64,000 bases of DNA, taken from positions 22,513,848-22,577,847 of the forward strand of contig NC_068565.1 in NCBI RefSeq assembly GCF_025698545.1, written 5' to 3'. The position numbers and the translations under genes are program-made. The notes below the pieces were generated by a model. The model saw only the letters and a list, made by a program, of their open reading frames with translations, made no database searches and was not told the DNA's origin. Shown here piece after piece: positions 1-12,110 of this stretch (its first letter is position 1; every line of letters starts with the position of its first letter). The DNA comes from Gossypium raimondii (lineage: Eukaryota > Streptophyta > Magnoliopsida > Malvales > Malvaceae).

Positions 1-1852
1 TCAGCTCGCATACCTCTAATATCTACATGTAATTTTTCAATATCTTTTTCAAAGAGAGTGAGGCAATCCTTTAACCTATTATTTTAATCCATCAATTTTT
101 TATTTTCTCCGTCCAATTGCCTATACAGTTTATGTGCTCTTTCCAAAGCCCCCATGGTGGATTAATAAGCATTATCAAACTTCATCTTTCTTACCTACTT
201 TTCACCAATACCTTCGGCGAGCCCCGCATTGAACATACCAACTTCAGCCAAAGCCACTTGAAGGGATAATATAAGTTTCTTCAAGGATAGCACATAGCTA
301 GATGATGCAGAAGGACAAACATACTATTTTGTTTCTTGAGGCATAGATTCTTTCAATTTTCTACTTACCTCAATAAGGCAATAAGGAAACTGCTGCATAC
401 TCAAGTGCTCATGCCAGGGAAATAATGTTTATGTCTCACCACAACTAGACATAAACTTTAGTAAACCCCCAAGAGGGTCATGTTGAACAATTACACCAAA
501 GGTGTCATCGGTTGGTAGTCTTGGTGAAGATGGGGACACAGGAGGAGAAGGTACCACAGAAGGGACTGTAACAATGGTCGCCACACTACCAGATGATGTA
601 GTATGATCTTTTCCTTTCTTTCGACGAAATTCCCTTATAGGGCTACCCTCATCTTCGTTGCTTAATTTAACATTGGCATCTCCAGTAGTAGTTTTTTTGT
701 TTCCTTAGACTACTTGCACTTCCTTCCCCAGTAGAAGCACTAGAAGGACACCCTCGCACATTTTGCATAAAGGATCAAACTTCTATGTATTCGTCGATCT
801 CCTTGGATAAACTTATTGATTCCCATGAAGTTTCTTCAATAATACGAGTTGTGTCTGCATCACCAACAAGTCTATTATCAGCACCAATAGTAATCATAGG
901 GGTGTTTGTGCTACCTTCTAGATCTTCTACAGGTTTAGAGGACCACGGATGAGGCTTTAATTTACAGAAGGTATAAAAATAATTTTTAGACTTCTCTTTT
1001 TTCCCTAAATAAATAAGTCTTAACTCATCAGTAGCTCTATATGGCCACGCGAATTGCGTGGGCAAAACTGACAGTGTCCACACCATTGTTATCATTAATT
1101 GACTGCCATCCATTAGGGCTCAGATCTATGAGGTAGTGGTAAAACACATTTCTCACAGTTAACACCTCCTCCAACTTCAATACACGACCTCAACGAAGCC
1201 TATAAAATTGAGCTCACCCCGCCTCCGATGGAATTTCTTATCTTTGCAGGCACACACTCTTGTTAGGTATGAACCACTCAATTGAAAAATCAAAACTAGC
1301 TTCAAATTTATTATTTATTCGTATGAATTTACAAAAATTCAGTCAAAGGTTCGAAGACCAGTTAGAAACAATTTATTCCAATCCCTCATGATGAGTAAAA
1401 TAAAATAAGCCCCGAGAACCTCCTCGATTATAGGCTTTGAGTCGCTATAAATTTTAAAAAACAAAAATCAGCGACGTCTCTTCTCCTCGACCACATTCAA
1501 TAAAATAAGCCAATGCGACCCACCATGAGAAGTCGAATAGCTACCCCTAAGTTATTCCATACTCGAATGGAATATGAAAACCTACTTCTAGTATGTGTAA
1601 GGAAAGTGAGAAACTTCCATCGATGGTGTCACTTAATTGCCTCGACCCTTCAACAATTAAGAAGTTATAAGTAACGTTGGGTAGCTAGATCTCTCGAGTG
1701 ACCAAATGACGACTCATTTCATCATGCTTAGCGGTGCAAGCGTACACTTTTGCCTCCATGAGAGCATTTACTTAACGACATTTCGAAGGCTCATTTCTTG
1801 AACCACCGCGGTTACCTTAACCACTACGACCACCTCCCCTCAACCTAACCAT
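1..1852 (-). pseudogene. Decayed gypsy-type transposase/gag-like gene
   Basis: Minus-strand translation gives a discontinuous protein. It opens at the ATG at 1852 (MVRLRGGGRSG), continues in pieces such as ALMEAKVYACTAKHDEMSRH, then the longest open stretch (1113-775, AWPYRATDELRLIYLGKKEK), a Ser/Pro-rich linker (about 640-500) and a charged heptad-like tail near 200-1 (ALERAHKLYRQLDGENKKL). This order, an N-terminal domain ending in WPYR..., then a low-complexity linker and a coiled coil, resembles the plant proteins named 'transposase (putative), gypsy type' found inside LTR elements; I recall this family only generally. Many stops and frame changes show it is dead. The element continues beyond the window start, and no LTR belonging to it was identified. 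Confidence 0.45.
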
Positions 1853-2256
1853 CGTACCAAACTAAACCTAGAATAACTGTAAAAATAATTTGGAAATTTT
1901 AAAAAAATTACCTTTGAAACAAGATTATCCTTCTCAACAGTAGCTCATTCTTAAAAATTTTAAATCCAAACAATTTAATATTTAGGGATAATGTCACGTC
2001 TTTTTAAAGAATTTCAAACCCTAATGATTCATGTGTTCAAGAATGAAGGCATAATTAGCTTCATATAGTTGTACCTCTCCTTAACACGTGGTGAAGCATT
2101 TATAACAAATTTGAGTAAAAAACATATACGAGAAGTTTTTTCCTCAGAAATCCCCCATTTCGTGTAGCCTAGTTCTCCGAATAGTCACTTTATAATTCTT
2201 GTAACACCCCAAAATTTTAATTTTGGGTATTGTGAATGTGTGACACAAACATCTAT

Positions 2257-2310
2257 TAGCTTTAGTGGTTATGTGTTCTGGGAGTGTTTGGGAGGTCCCA
2301 AGTTCAAGCC
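2257..2310 (+). promoter_or_regulatory. tRNA-like A/B box pair 1 in the LTR
   Basis: An A-box-like TAGCTTTAGTGG at 2257-2268 is followed after about 31 bases by a B-box-like AGTTCAAGCC at 2301-2310. The B box differs from GGTTCGANTCC at a few positions, so Pol III activity is uncertain. Confidence 0.35.
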
Positions 2311-2401
2311 AGGACTTGGGCAAATTTTGGTATTTTTATGAATAAGCCCTATCTTTGGTCAGTAGACTTTTAAGTAAAAGTTGGAAAATAATTAACAGAA
2401 T

Positions 2402-2472
2402 GGGCCTGCTGGTCTAGTGGATAAGTGGAGTGTTAGTGTGAGGGAGGTCATGGGTTCGAATCTTTGGGACAG
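2402..2472 (+). promoter_or_regulatory. tRNA-like A/B box pair 2 in the LTR
   Basis: TGGTCTAGTGG (2410-2420) matches the Pol III A box and GGTTCGAATC (2453-2462) matches the B box, at tRNA-like spacing. The segment starts GGGCCTGC and resembles the tRNA-derived head of plant SINEs. No full cloverleaf or SINE tail was seen, so it is either a SINE relic or a tRNA-like stretch native to the LTR. Confidence 0.45.
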
Positions 2473-4449
2473 AAAAATTTATATTTTTGCTCCTAATTTC
2501 GGCAAGAGTTTTGCTGAGCTGGGTTTCTAAGTGGTGAATGTATAGTGGGAAGTGAGGGAGAGATTTTAGAAGTGAATTAGGGGATTATGGGGGAGAATAT
2601 CCAAAATTTGATCATTTTTTCCTTTTTTGAAAAAAAGAGAGTTGTTTTTCTCTCCATCTTTCTGACATTTTCTCTCCCCCATCTCTACCAATTTTTTTTC
2701 TTCCTTACTTCTTACTCGATTATCTTTTCTTTTCTTTCCTCTACTACCAAAATTCCCTTGTTCCCCCTAAACCATTTTTCCTCTTGATTTCGTAGCATTA
2801 AGCAACACTTGTGCAAATTCAGTAAGTTGTTGGGTATCATTTTAAGAGATTATTTTGTGTTCAATAATGTAATTTCGAGGTGTTGGAAGCAGCATTTCGT
2901 GAAGATTAAGGCTCTCCTCGTGATTTTCGTAAACGTACCGATTTGAAGTTTTACGGTAAGTGTTCATCATTTTATGGGTAAGTATTTTGGTTTCAGGATT
3001 TTGATTAATCGCGAAGTAAGACTAATTATGGTGTTACTTGCTCAATTATAGGCTTTGGAGTGCTCGGGGATTGTTTTAGCATCAAACAAAACCAGGTGTG
3101 TACCTGAAACACAAAAATAAGCGATTCGGCGAAAAGCTGAAATTACTTACTGTTTGGACAGCGGCAGTAGGCTAACTTTGAAAAATCACCATAAATTGTG
3201 GAAATCAAATTAGAGGATGAAAAAATATGAGATTAAATATATTTAAGTGTAGCTTCTCATAGAAGAAACGAAGTAAGCAAAAGAATTTCATATTATGAGA
3301 TAATTGAATTTTAGTGAGACAGTGTCAGAATAATTTTGGAATCCCCTATCCTGACTTTGGAAAAATTATTAAAAATTGTATAAAAATAATTATGGGTTAG
3401 AATTTATATGTTTAAAATCTTGAATGAGTCTACTTTCAAGAGAAACAAATAGGAACATCATCCGAATTCTGTACGAGAAGATAATTAATTTTTAGTGCTG
3501 AAAGGTCGAAACTATCAGACAGCAAAACAGGGGAAACTTTAAAGAATAAACCAATATTTCTAAAAATTTTATGGTAGGAAAATAAGTGAGTTTGGTTTCA
3601 GGGAAAATTTACGGATCTTAAGTCAGAATTCTGTAACTTAAGATACAAATAATTTAGTAACAGTGACTCAAGTAGACAGCTTTGAAGGATCATATAAGTA
3701 AATAGTGGAAACATATATGAATAATTAACTAGCACGGGTTACATTAAAATAGATCACGAGGCCAAGGCCAATTTGGGTCATGTGGACCACACGGGTGAAC
3801 ATCATGGGCTTGTAGGCCCATTTTCAATGTTTGACTAATAAGGTTGTACGGGTCGCCCAAGTCGACTGTGAACCTACTATAGGGTCGGTAAGTTTACTTA
3901 GACCCCTAATTGACTGAAATGATTATATGACTGATATGATTAAGCCTGATGATGTCACACTGATTTGATACTATATGCCCTGTTTACATGCATGATATTA
4001 TGTTATAGCATGTCATATCTGTATACTTACATTGGGTTGGGGGATTATAATGTTCAAAAGAAGTTTACTGAAAGGCCTCGAGTCTAATTTACTAGCAGCT
4101 CAGCTGCAAACTACTATCTAGTGCCGCATTCGGTACTATTTGGAGTGTAGGGATGAGTGGGTTAATTATATCCCCACATGGAGTGTAGGGTTGGACGGAG
4201 ATGGTGTGTAGAGGCTGGATGAGTAGGATTTTTGTGATTGCATATATGTTACTGCTACAAATATTGTGATGGGATAAAGCCTACTGCATGACTATTTTTG
4301 TACTGAGATAGGCTAAGGCCCAAACTGGACTGATACTGATACTGAAAAGGGTTATTTCTGTCCTAGTTGATCCTGATTCGACATTAGAAGTATATTGATT
4401 TTTCACCAATAACCGAATACTTTTGTCTGTAACTACTACATATTTGATT

Positions 4450-4825
4450 CCATCCATAAATCTATTTTCTTCCCTATGAGTTCGAGTCTCAATAAGAATG
4501 CTAGTTCTTACTATTCATATGTTATGATATGAATATACCACACCAATTTGTTATGTATAGATGATGAGATTCCATTGATACAGAGCCAATTCCAATAGAT
4601 TTATTGGAGGGTCTCATTGGCGTGCATCCAGTAGGAATTGAACCTACAAATTCGCCAATTTTGAGTTGGCCGCTTTAACCATTCAGCCATGGATGCTTAG
4701 CAGGGATCCTCATACATGGTGAATAACCAAATTCCAATTGAAATGAAATCTTTAGGATAAATCAATGCAATTTAAGAGGAATCAATGAAAGGATATCAAT
4801 TCAAATCTTGGATTTTCGAATTGAG
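4450..4825 (+). other. Nuclear copy of plastid DNA (NUPT): trnI-CAU to ycf2 start
   Basis: The stretch reads as plastome sequence. It contains the spacer with TATGTTATGATATGAATATA, then trnI-CAU on the minus strand, then the spacer CTTAGCAGGGATCCTCATAC, and finally the first codons of ycf2 on the plus strand (ATG at 4787; MKGYQFKSWIFEL). Plastid homology stops abruptly after TTGAG at 4825. The left edge is less certain, somewhere in 4400-4470. A few substitutions from the plastid consensus as I recall it (for example CAT to TAT in ycf2 codon 4) show that it is a nuclear relic, not contamination. It lies within the 2200-5413 solo LTR, so it arrived after that LTR family formed. Transfer by way of mitochondrial DNA cannot be excluded. 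Confidence 0.85.
4623..4697 (-). pseudogene. trnI-CAU: Plastid-derived trnI-CAU relic with altered anticodon
   Basis: The reverse complement starts GCATCCATGGCTGAATGG and ends TTCAATTCCTACTGGATGCA, the plastid tRNA-Ile(CAU). The anticodon loop here is ACTCAAAAT, where the plastid gene has ACTCATAAT, so CAU has become CAA. A base in the anticodon stem has also changed (GGCC for GCCC). As a nuclear copy with a changed anticodon, it cannot act as the original tRNA. Confidence 0.85.
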
Positions 4826-5642
4826 CCTAGACTGTGATTATTTGTTTACTGTCTGTTCATTTGTATGAGAATTACACACTGAGTTTACGTAAACTCACCC
4901 CTTTCTGTTTAATCTGTACAAGTAATCTCCATATATAGGCGGATCGGTGTAGCGGAGGACTCAGTGGTGGTCACACGACTTCTTTTATACTGTTTACTAC
5001 CTATTTATGATTTGACTTTTATTTGGGATATTTTGCTGTAATTATGGCCTTTACGAATTTTGGTTTAAAATTTAGATTTTATACGATTTTATGATTTAAA
5101 TCTGCTAGTGTTAGGTAAAACTCGGGTTTTCAAATAAAATTAATGTTTGGTCAAAAATACCACGAACAAGCAAATTATTTAAAAACTTTCGCAATAAAAA
5201 TAAAAATAAAAATAAAACGTTTTGAAATTGAATAACGATTTGTAAATAAATAATGTTTTGAAAACAAACGGCACGATTTGAACTTAACATAAGATAATAA
5301 AAAATGGTTAAATAGAAAAGAGGATATAGCGACGACATATTTTTTCGAAAAGCACTACCATGTGACATCGTCAGATTCAACCATAACGTATAGGCCGAGT
5401 TTGGGGTGTTACAATTCTTTTTTGAACTAGATGGGGATCAAATTGTTATGGTGTTCGCCATTATCAACCCGCGACCTGGGTACCCAACTGAAACCAACTC
5501 GATCTAGTTGTGATAGCATTCATAGTTCACTAGCATGAGTTCATATCTAGGGTGTTCACATCTCGCTTGATGGGTTCGTATCATTATGCAAGCGAACTCA
5601 TATTTAGGGAACACGTGTTAATCCTAGAGTAAGGTACATGTT

Positions 5643-8600
5643 TGTCATATCCCGAGATCAGGACCAGAAGTTTTGGTCGTGCGATGTAAAGGTTTGCCAG
5701 TATTCTAGTGAACTGGAATTGCCAAAATTTGAGTGAACTGGGAGTTCACCAAGATTCAGGTGAATTGGGTGTTCGCTGTAACGACCTTATAGTTAGAGGT
5801 GTCGGAAAGTGCATTACCGGGACTCCGTTCCTGTAAATCAGAAGTAAATAGTTACGAAACTAGTTGTGTAGTTAATTAAGTTTCAGTTAAGTAAAATTGC
5901 ATGAATTAAGAGTTATTATAGTATAAGGACTAAATCGCGTATAGGATAAATTTTGAATTATAGATTAAAAATCAATTGAGAGATTAAAGTAGTAATTTAA
6001 CAATTTCTTAATATGGTGGACTACATATGTTATATATATGTGTTATAATATTAAGTAATTTTAAAAGAAACTAAATATATATATATATATATGTATTATA
6101 TAATAATGATAATAGTTATATAATAATAATTAAAGTATAATAAAATGAGATAATAAGAGAAAAAGGAGAAGAAGTTGCGGCAACCTAAGGGTTTTAATGT
6201 TCAAAATCAAAATTGGTTAGTCAATTTAGTCCATTTTCTTGTATTTTTTATATTTTTGGAATCCCGATGTTAAGTACTACCCGACCCATGTTGAAATTTT
6301 AGCAATTATTAAAATTTTAAATGTTGTTAGTGTTTAATAGTTTTAGTATTAGCGATTAAATTGATAGATTTTAAGCTAGAAATGGAAAAGGAAAAATTGT
6401 AAATTTTGAGTAATAGGGACTAAATTGTGAAAATTTTAAAATTTAGGTGTTTAATTGAAAATAGGGAGTTAAGTTTAGCTTAAAGTGAAATTAGTATAAA
6501 ATATAGGATTAAAGGTGAAGAATAAAATTTAGTCTCGGTTTAAAGACTAAATTGGAATTTAGGCAAATATTGAGTAAAAATTGAAATAGTCAATATGAAA
6601 TTAAATTCTGTTATATTAATGTATTTTAATAATTTTAATTCTGTAGCTAACGTCGTGCTAGAATCCTCGACTAAAAAGGGGAACGATAAAATTGATGTCG
6701 AATAGCTCAGAATCCATGGTTTGTATTTCTATAATCCGAACCTAGTTATTAATTATTGTATTTTGATTTAATGCATATGGTAAGTGGTTGAGGTGAGCAT
6801 TTTCACACTTGAATTGAAATTATAGCTGATTGAAATGGATTGAATTGGTATATATATTATGAATGTATTGATTATTTGAATTGTAATGAATATATGTGTA
6901 AATATGATAATGTGCAAATATGATAATTAGATATTGGTTGTATTTGGAAAGTGAATTGGAACATTATTAACTGTATCGGGCTGAGTCAGATATAGATGGC
7001 ATGCTATAGGATAGGAAGAGTTCATGGATTTCTTTGACTTCGAGTCGATGAGGCACTGAGTGCCAATTTACTTCAGTTTAACCGATGAGACACTAGATGT
7101 CAATTTATATAGCGCTGGGCGCAGTTATTACTTCAGATTTATCCGATGACGCACTTGGTGCCAAAATGGTGTGTTGGTTGGATCTGTGTATTCGTCTGAG
7201 TCGTGTTAATAGGGGTAATCAAATAATAAAGTTCTGTAATCGATATTGCATGATATTGTATGTGAATTGAAAATGAGATATGTTGTAATTAAATGAGATA
7301 CATGAGTTATGTACTCATGAATTGAATATTGAATGGATAATGCCATTGTATAAACAAATGTGATTTGATATGTGAAAAGCTATTTATATAGCAAGTGTGT
7401 GAATTAGGACATTTGTCAAACAAATGAAATATGACAGCATGTGTAAATTGAATATAGTATGAAATGATATGCTATTATGTATGAATTCACAAGGTTGGCA
7501 TATAGTAGTTGTGATTTTAGACATTAATATGTGTTTATAATTGAATTGTGCATTTTGTATTCTCTTGTCTTTAAATGTTCAGATTGTAGAAATATCATTG
7601 AGTTTTACTCAGCGTACGGTTGGGGTTTTCCCGTGCGCAGGTTAAGTACTTCTCTTTTGATCGCCGATTCAGCATCCAGCAACGATCCCAATCTCAAATG
7701 TAGTCATATTTATCTTTTTGTGTTGGCATGTACCTAGGATGTCTAATTGATAGTTATTTTGTGGATAGATTATAAATGAAGTTATAAATGTATGTTCGTG
7801 TTTGAAGCCATAATTTGTCATGTTGTTTTGAACCAATGTTTGTTATGTGTATGTGAAAATAAGTTGATGTTTTAGGTAGATATGAGCTAGGCCAAATTGA
7901 TGGATTTTGGCATGTTCAAAATTTTGATTTGAATGATGCATTGATGATATAAATGTGGTATCAATGAGGGTACATTGGTTAAACACCTAGGATGATTGTT
8001 TTGGCATGTTGTGAGTGTGTTTGATCATGTTTTGAATAGATTAATGTTTTTGAGTTGCTTAATGCCCAAGCAAATAGAAAATGGTAAACTTGTGGTTTAA
8101 GGCACATTTTAGGTCCACACGGCTAAACACACGGGTGTGTGACTTGGCCATGTGAGACACACGGCTAGCACATGGGCATGCAAGGCCATTTCGAGGGTTA
8201 CACGGCCTGGCACACGAGCGTGTGGCTTGGCTGTGTAACCCAAGTCAGTGAATTACACGATCACAGATACAAGCTGGGACACAACCGTGTGTCCTTACTT
8301 CGAATGCCCACACGGCTAGACACATGGGCGTGTAACTTGGCCGTGTGAGTCACATGGCCGTGTGACCCCTGCCGTTGAATTTTTCTAACTTTTTTCCTAA
8401 ATTTTTCAAATGTTTCCAATTTAGTCTCAAATCGTTTCTAAAGTGATTTTTAGGCCTCTAAGACTTGAATAAGGGACATTATGCATGTTAATGATGAATT
8501 ATATTATGATTTTTAAAATGTTTTGAACTAAATGATTTAGATTATGGTTACTCGATAATGCTTCGAATCTCTATTTCGACAACGAATATGGGTTAGGGGT

Positions 8601-11251
8601 GTTACATTCGCTAAGAGATGTTTCAGTAAAAGGTGTTCCCCAGCAGCAATGTATGCCAAATAAAGTGGTAAGGTGTTCACCAGTTTCACTGCGATGTAAG
8701 TTCGCTAATGTATTGGCGAGCTAGGTTTCGCCAGTCTATTTGGTGAACTGGGGTTCGCTAGTCGGTTTGGCGAATAAGGGTTCGCCAGTCTTATTGTGGA
8801 ATAGAGCTCGCCAGTCAAAGATACAATCAGACTTGAATTAAGAAATAAAGATTTAGTGTATATACGAATACTTTACGTGCAAGTAACAACTTTCCTAATT
8901 CGGCTATGGTATCCAAAGAAATCTAAGACTGCTAGGTCTATAAATACGACCCTTAATTCTATGAAATTCTTCACTGAATATTTTGACGTCAAAGTCTCTA
9001 TTCTAGATTATGTTCGTAGCAATTCGATTAAGTCCATGTCTTGTTAGAGTTGATCGTCTCAAAAGCTAGGTTCACTTGCATGTGTGAAATCTGTACGCTT
9101 TGTTAGTAATATGTTTGTTTGTTGTGAACCAATCGGACCATCTTTTAGCAATGAAAAAGGCAAAGCCAAACTCATTTAGGTTTTTTCATTTTCGTTGAGT
9201 GATCAGATCTAATACGAGTGTCAACTTCCATGATTTCAGGTTAATGGTATTACTTTCTAAAGAACTCCACTTTCGAAACCAAGTTTCAAAGAAAGTTTTC
9301 TTAAAACTCTATTTTAGGCTATGAAACTCTATTTTCAAACACGATTTGAAAATATGATTTTTAAACAATATTGTGCAAGCTCATAAGAGAGCCAATTTTT
9401 TTAAAGAATTTTTTAAGAAATGGTTTTAATAAGCTGTGTATCAATCAAGCTACCTATGTGAGCTCCCTGCGATAAGAAGTTGTGTACCAGCCTAGCTTTA
9501 CGAGCTTTCTACGTGCTCCCTCACAAGCATGAGCTTTCTATATGTCTTATTCTATGAGCTCCGTTGTGAGCTAGGTTGGGTGTAAACATATCAAACAAAA
9601 TAAAGTGCTACTCCTCAGTGAGTTTAGCTCTAGATATGAGCTTTCCGAGACCAATCCCATTCTACATGCTTCGTGTGAGCTAGATTGGATATAAATATAT
9701 TCAACAAGACAGTCTTCTGCAAACCGAACCAATCCTGCGACCTAATGAGGGCTTTGTTCGTGTTTAATTTGACAAACCAGTCTTGCAACTTAAGGCAGAC
9801 TCTGTTAGTAAGTGTGATACGGTCTTGCAATCTAAGGTAGACCTTGTTCAAAGAAAAGGTTTTCTGAAAAGTTTAAGTTGGCTTTGTGATTTTAGGGCGA
9901 ACCCAGACTCGATTTTTAAAGATTTTTGATAAACGAAATAAGCCATATGATTTTAAGGCGAGCCCTGCCAAGTATGTTTTAAGAAAAGGCTAATGAGTTT
10001 TCAAAACTATTTTTGAAAGTCATGTTTTCTGACATGATATTCGAATTGGGTCTCATAACCTCACTCGCAAACCCAGCACGCAAAGCGTTTTCAAATTAAA
10101 GTTTTCTATTATTTTCAAACACTGTTTTTAAACATAACCTAATGGTTTCTGATTATTCACTGATTTCTTAATCAACTCACCCACTGCTCTCTTACTTCTC
10201 AGGTAAGTAGGTCGAGGATAGCGTTGGCTAGGTCGATGATCCAACGAGGCACCTGACTGATATAAGTGAACCATACAGAAGGGCGGTAAGTTTTTATTAT
10301 ACGGATTAGAATAATAAATTATATTATTAATTTGATTACTGAACAATTTTCTTAAGCTTAAATATAAAATGCTATGTTTTTAATATTGATTTTACTATTC
10401 CTACAAACCATGACTTGGAATATATTATCTATTTCTGTTAATAATAAATTAATATTATTCATGCATGAGTAATTGTTGTTTGGCTGAGTATCATGATTTG
10501 CGATCCATGTATGTTGCATAAATTACTTGTGTACCATTGTAGTGTTAGTTTATTTACATACGAACCACTGATTACTACGAATCATATTTACAAATGTACC
10601 CCTGTTGTGATAGTTTTATTACATGCGAGACTCTAAGCACATTTACCATTTTTACATGTGTACCCTTAACTTTGAGAACCCTTATGTGTGCGCAAACCCA
10701 TGATTTTATGCGAACCCTGTTTAAGTATTGCATTCCTTGCATGCATTTTTTTTTGTTTGCGAAGCCTAATGTTTAGTGACACTATGATGTATGAGCATTA
10801 TAGGCACTAGGCGAATTGTTAATGTTTTGTGAGCTTACACATCTGTATGCAAATTGTTGTGCTTTGCAAACTCAAGTTTTCGTGTGAACCTATGTTGAAT
10901 TGCGAACTCATGGTTTTGTGCGAACTCATGTTTATGTTTTTAATAAGGTATGTGATCTATGTTTGAATGTTATGCAAGTGCTTAAGTGTAATGCAAACCT
11001 GTAAATGTTTTTAAGTATATGGAATTTTTGTTTGGCATTATTATGTACCCTAATCTATCTTGCATGCAGACCTTTGTGTTTTATGAATGTATGATTTTCG
11101 TTGCTTTGTTAAGTTTAAACACCTTATTCGCATACTATCTGTAAGTGGTGTGTTGGAGGTTAGGTTGGGAGTTAACGGAGAGTCACTTCAGTGGCTAATG
11201 TGGCACACTGGATTCGGGTTGAATCTTCTCAATCAGGTTTGAGGTGTTACA
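5643..11251. mobile_element. Outer LTR, split by a nested solo LTR
   Basis: The left end TGTCATATCCCGAG and the right end TTGAGGTGTTACA bound an LTR-like unit, with a near-perfect flanking duplication (ATGTT at 5638-5642, GTGTT at 11252-11256). A 2.8-kb solo LTR (5777-8606) splits it. Removing that insert and one duplication copy leaves about 2.77 kb with no coding domain, consistent with a solo LTR. Both halves share iterated motifs such as GTTCGCCAGT and GCGAACT (5440-5776 and 8612-8830), which supports joining them. The ends resemble those of the outer LTR at 28379-34178. Fragments of open frame inside it (for example 9630-9851) look like chance. Confidence 0.6.
5777..8606. mobile_element. 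Nested solo LTR (2.83 kb) with perfect TSD
   Basis: It starts TGTAACGACC and ends AGGGGTGTTACA, with a perfect 5-bp duplication TTCGC at 5772-5776 and 8607-8611. No internal coding region is present. The part from 8110 to 8370 has many copies of CACGGC/GCCGTG half-palindromes (for example ACACGGCTAGACAC, GGCCGTGTGAG), a hallmark I associate with cotton gypsy LTRs. It is inserted in the older LTR 5643-11251. A short AT microsatellite lies at about 6073-6092. Confidence 0.85.
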
Positions 11252-12110
11252 GTGTTGGCTTGTATGAGGGCCTACCTTGGATGTCACATTCATGAACCGT
11301 ATCATATAAATAGAGAAACGAGCCTCCTTAGAAAAGAGACACAAAAATTCTCAAAGATGAAAACTACTTAATAATAGTTGATTTTTTTTACATAAAAAAT
11401 AACACTTACAAAATTTTTAATTTATTTCAAAATTAACATGCATGGTATAAAAAAGAGAAAAATAAAATATGATTATTAAATTGTTAAAATATTAATCGTG
11501 ATGTAAATAAATCACTCTTTTATTTTAAATATTTATATATTTTTTTTGAAATAGTTATTAGTAATAATCATTTAGGTTAATCTATCCATATTACAAATTA
11601 CATTGTCCAATATCCAACCCGATTGGATAAACAAATGTAACAAATTTCCAATTATCATAGTTGGAGATTAAGCACAAGCTTCTGTTTTCGTTAAAAGGAT
11701 TGGTGAAAAAAAAACAGTAAAAGATAGTTTTTCTTGTTAGACCTTGGGTAATTTGTACCAAAAAATCTAGATTAACAGAAAATTTTCCCTATTAAACCCC
11801 ATGTGACTAAAAACTTATATAAATGATAATTCAATGATTGAAGATGTCACAAACACTAAGATTGATAAATTAATAATACTTGAAAACAAACAAAAGGAGC
11901 ATCCTCAACCCCACATTTAACGATCTAATTTTGGTTCAATTATAATACATAAGCTAAATTATAATAAGTTTAGATTGGGTTTCTCTTATAGTTTCTATGT
12001 TGATCTCGTTGGTTTATTTGGACGGTTTTGCGCTTTGGAGGTCTAGTGAGTTAGTGGTCTCGCTGACTAATTCCAGTAAAAATTTCATCCACGCCAACAT
12101 CTAGTGACTT
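11252..12110. other. AT-rich intergenic stretch
   Basis: No coding, RNA or repeat structure was recognised. It may contain a degraded LINE 5' part near its end. Confidence 0.3.

Larger units (their letters stand above)
2200..5413. mobile_element. Solo LTR, 3.2 kb, carrying a plastid DNA insert
   Basis: The element begins TGTAACACCCC and ends GGGGTGTTACA, an 11-bp perfect terminal inverted repeat of the TG...CA type. It is flanked by a perfect 5-bp target-site duplication ATTCT (2195-2199 and 5414-5418). No gag, pol, primer-binding site or second LTR lies inside, so it is best read as a solo LTR of a Ty3/gypsy element left by LTR-LTR recombination. About 0.35 kb of it (roughly 4450-4825) is plastid DNA. 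Subtracting that gives about 2.85 kb, close to the other LTRs in this window. Two tRNA-like Pol III box pairs lie near the left end. The intact duplication suggests that the insertion is not very old. Confidence 0.8.

Noticed and set aside
2587-2787. Phe/Ser-rich 66-codon frame
   Set aside because: It is a low-complexity T/C-rich stretch of LTR leader, not a protein.
4623-4697. Functional nuclear tRNA gene
   Set aside because: The surrounding sequence is plastome from the trnI-ycf2 region, the anticodon is altered, and it sits inside an LTR.
8110-8370. CRISPR-like or satellite array
   Set aside because: The repeated words are short and irregularly spaced, spacers are not uniform, and the array is internal to an LTR in a plant genome.
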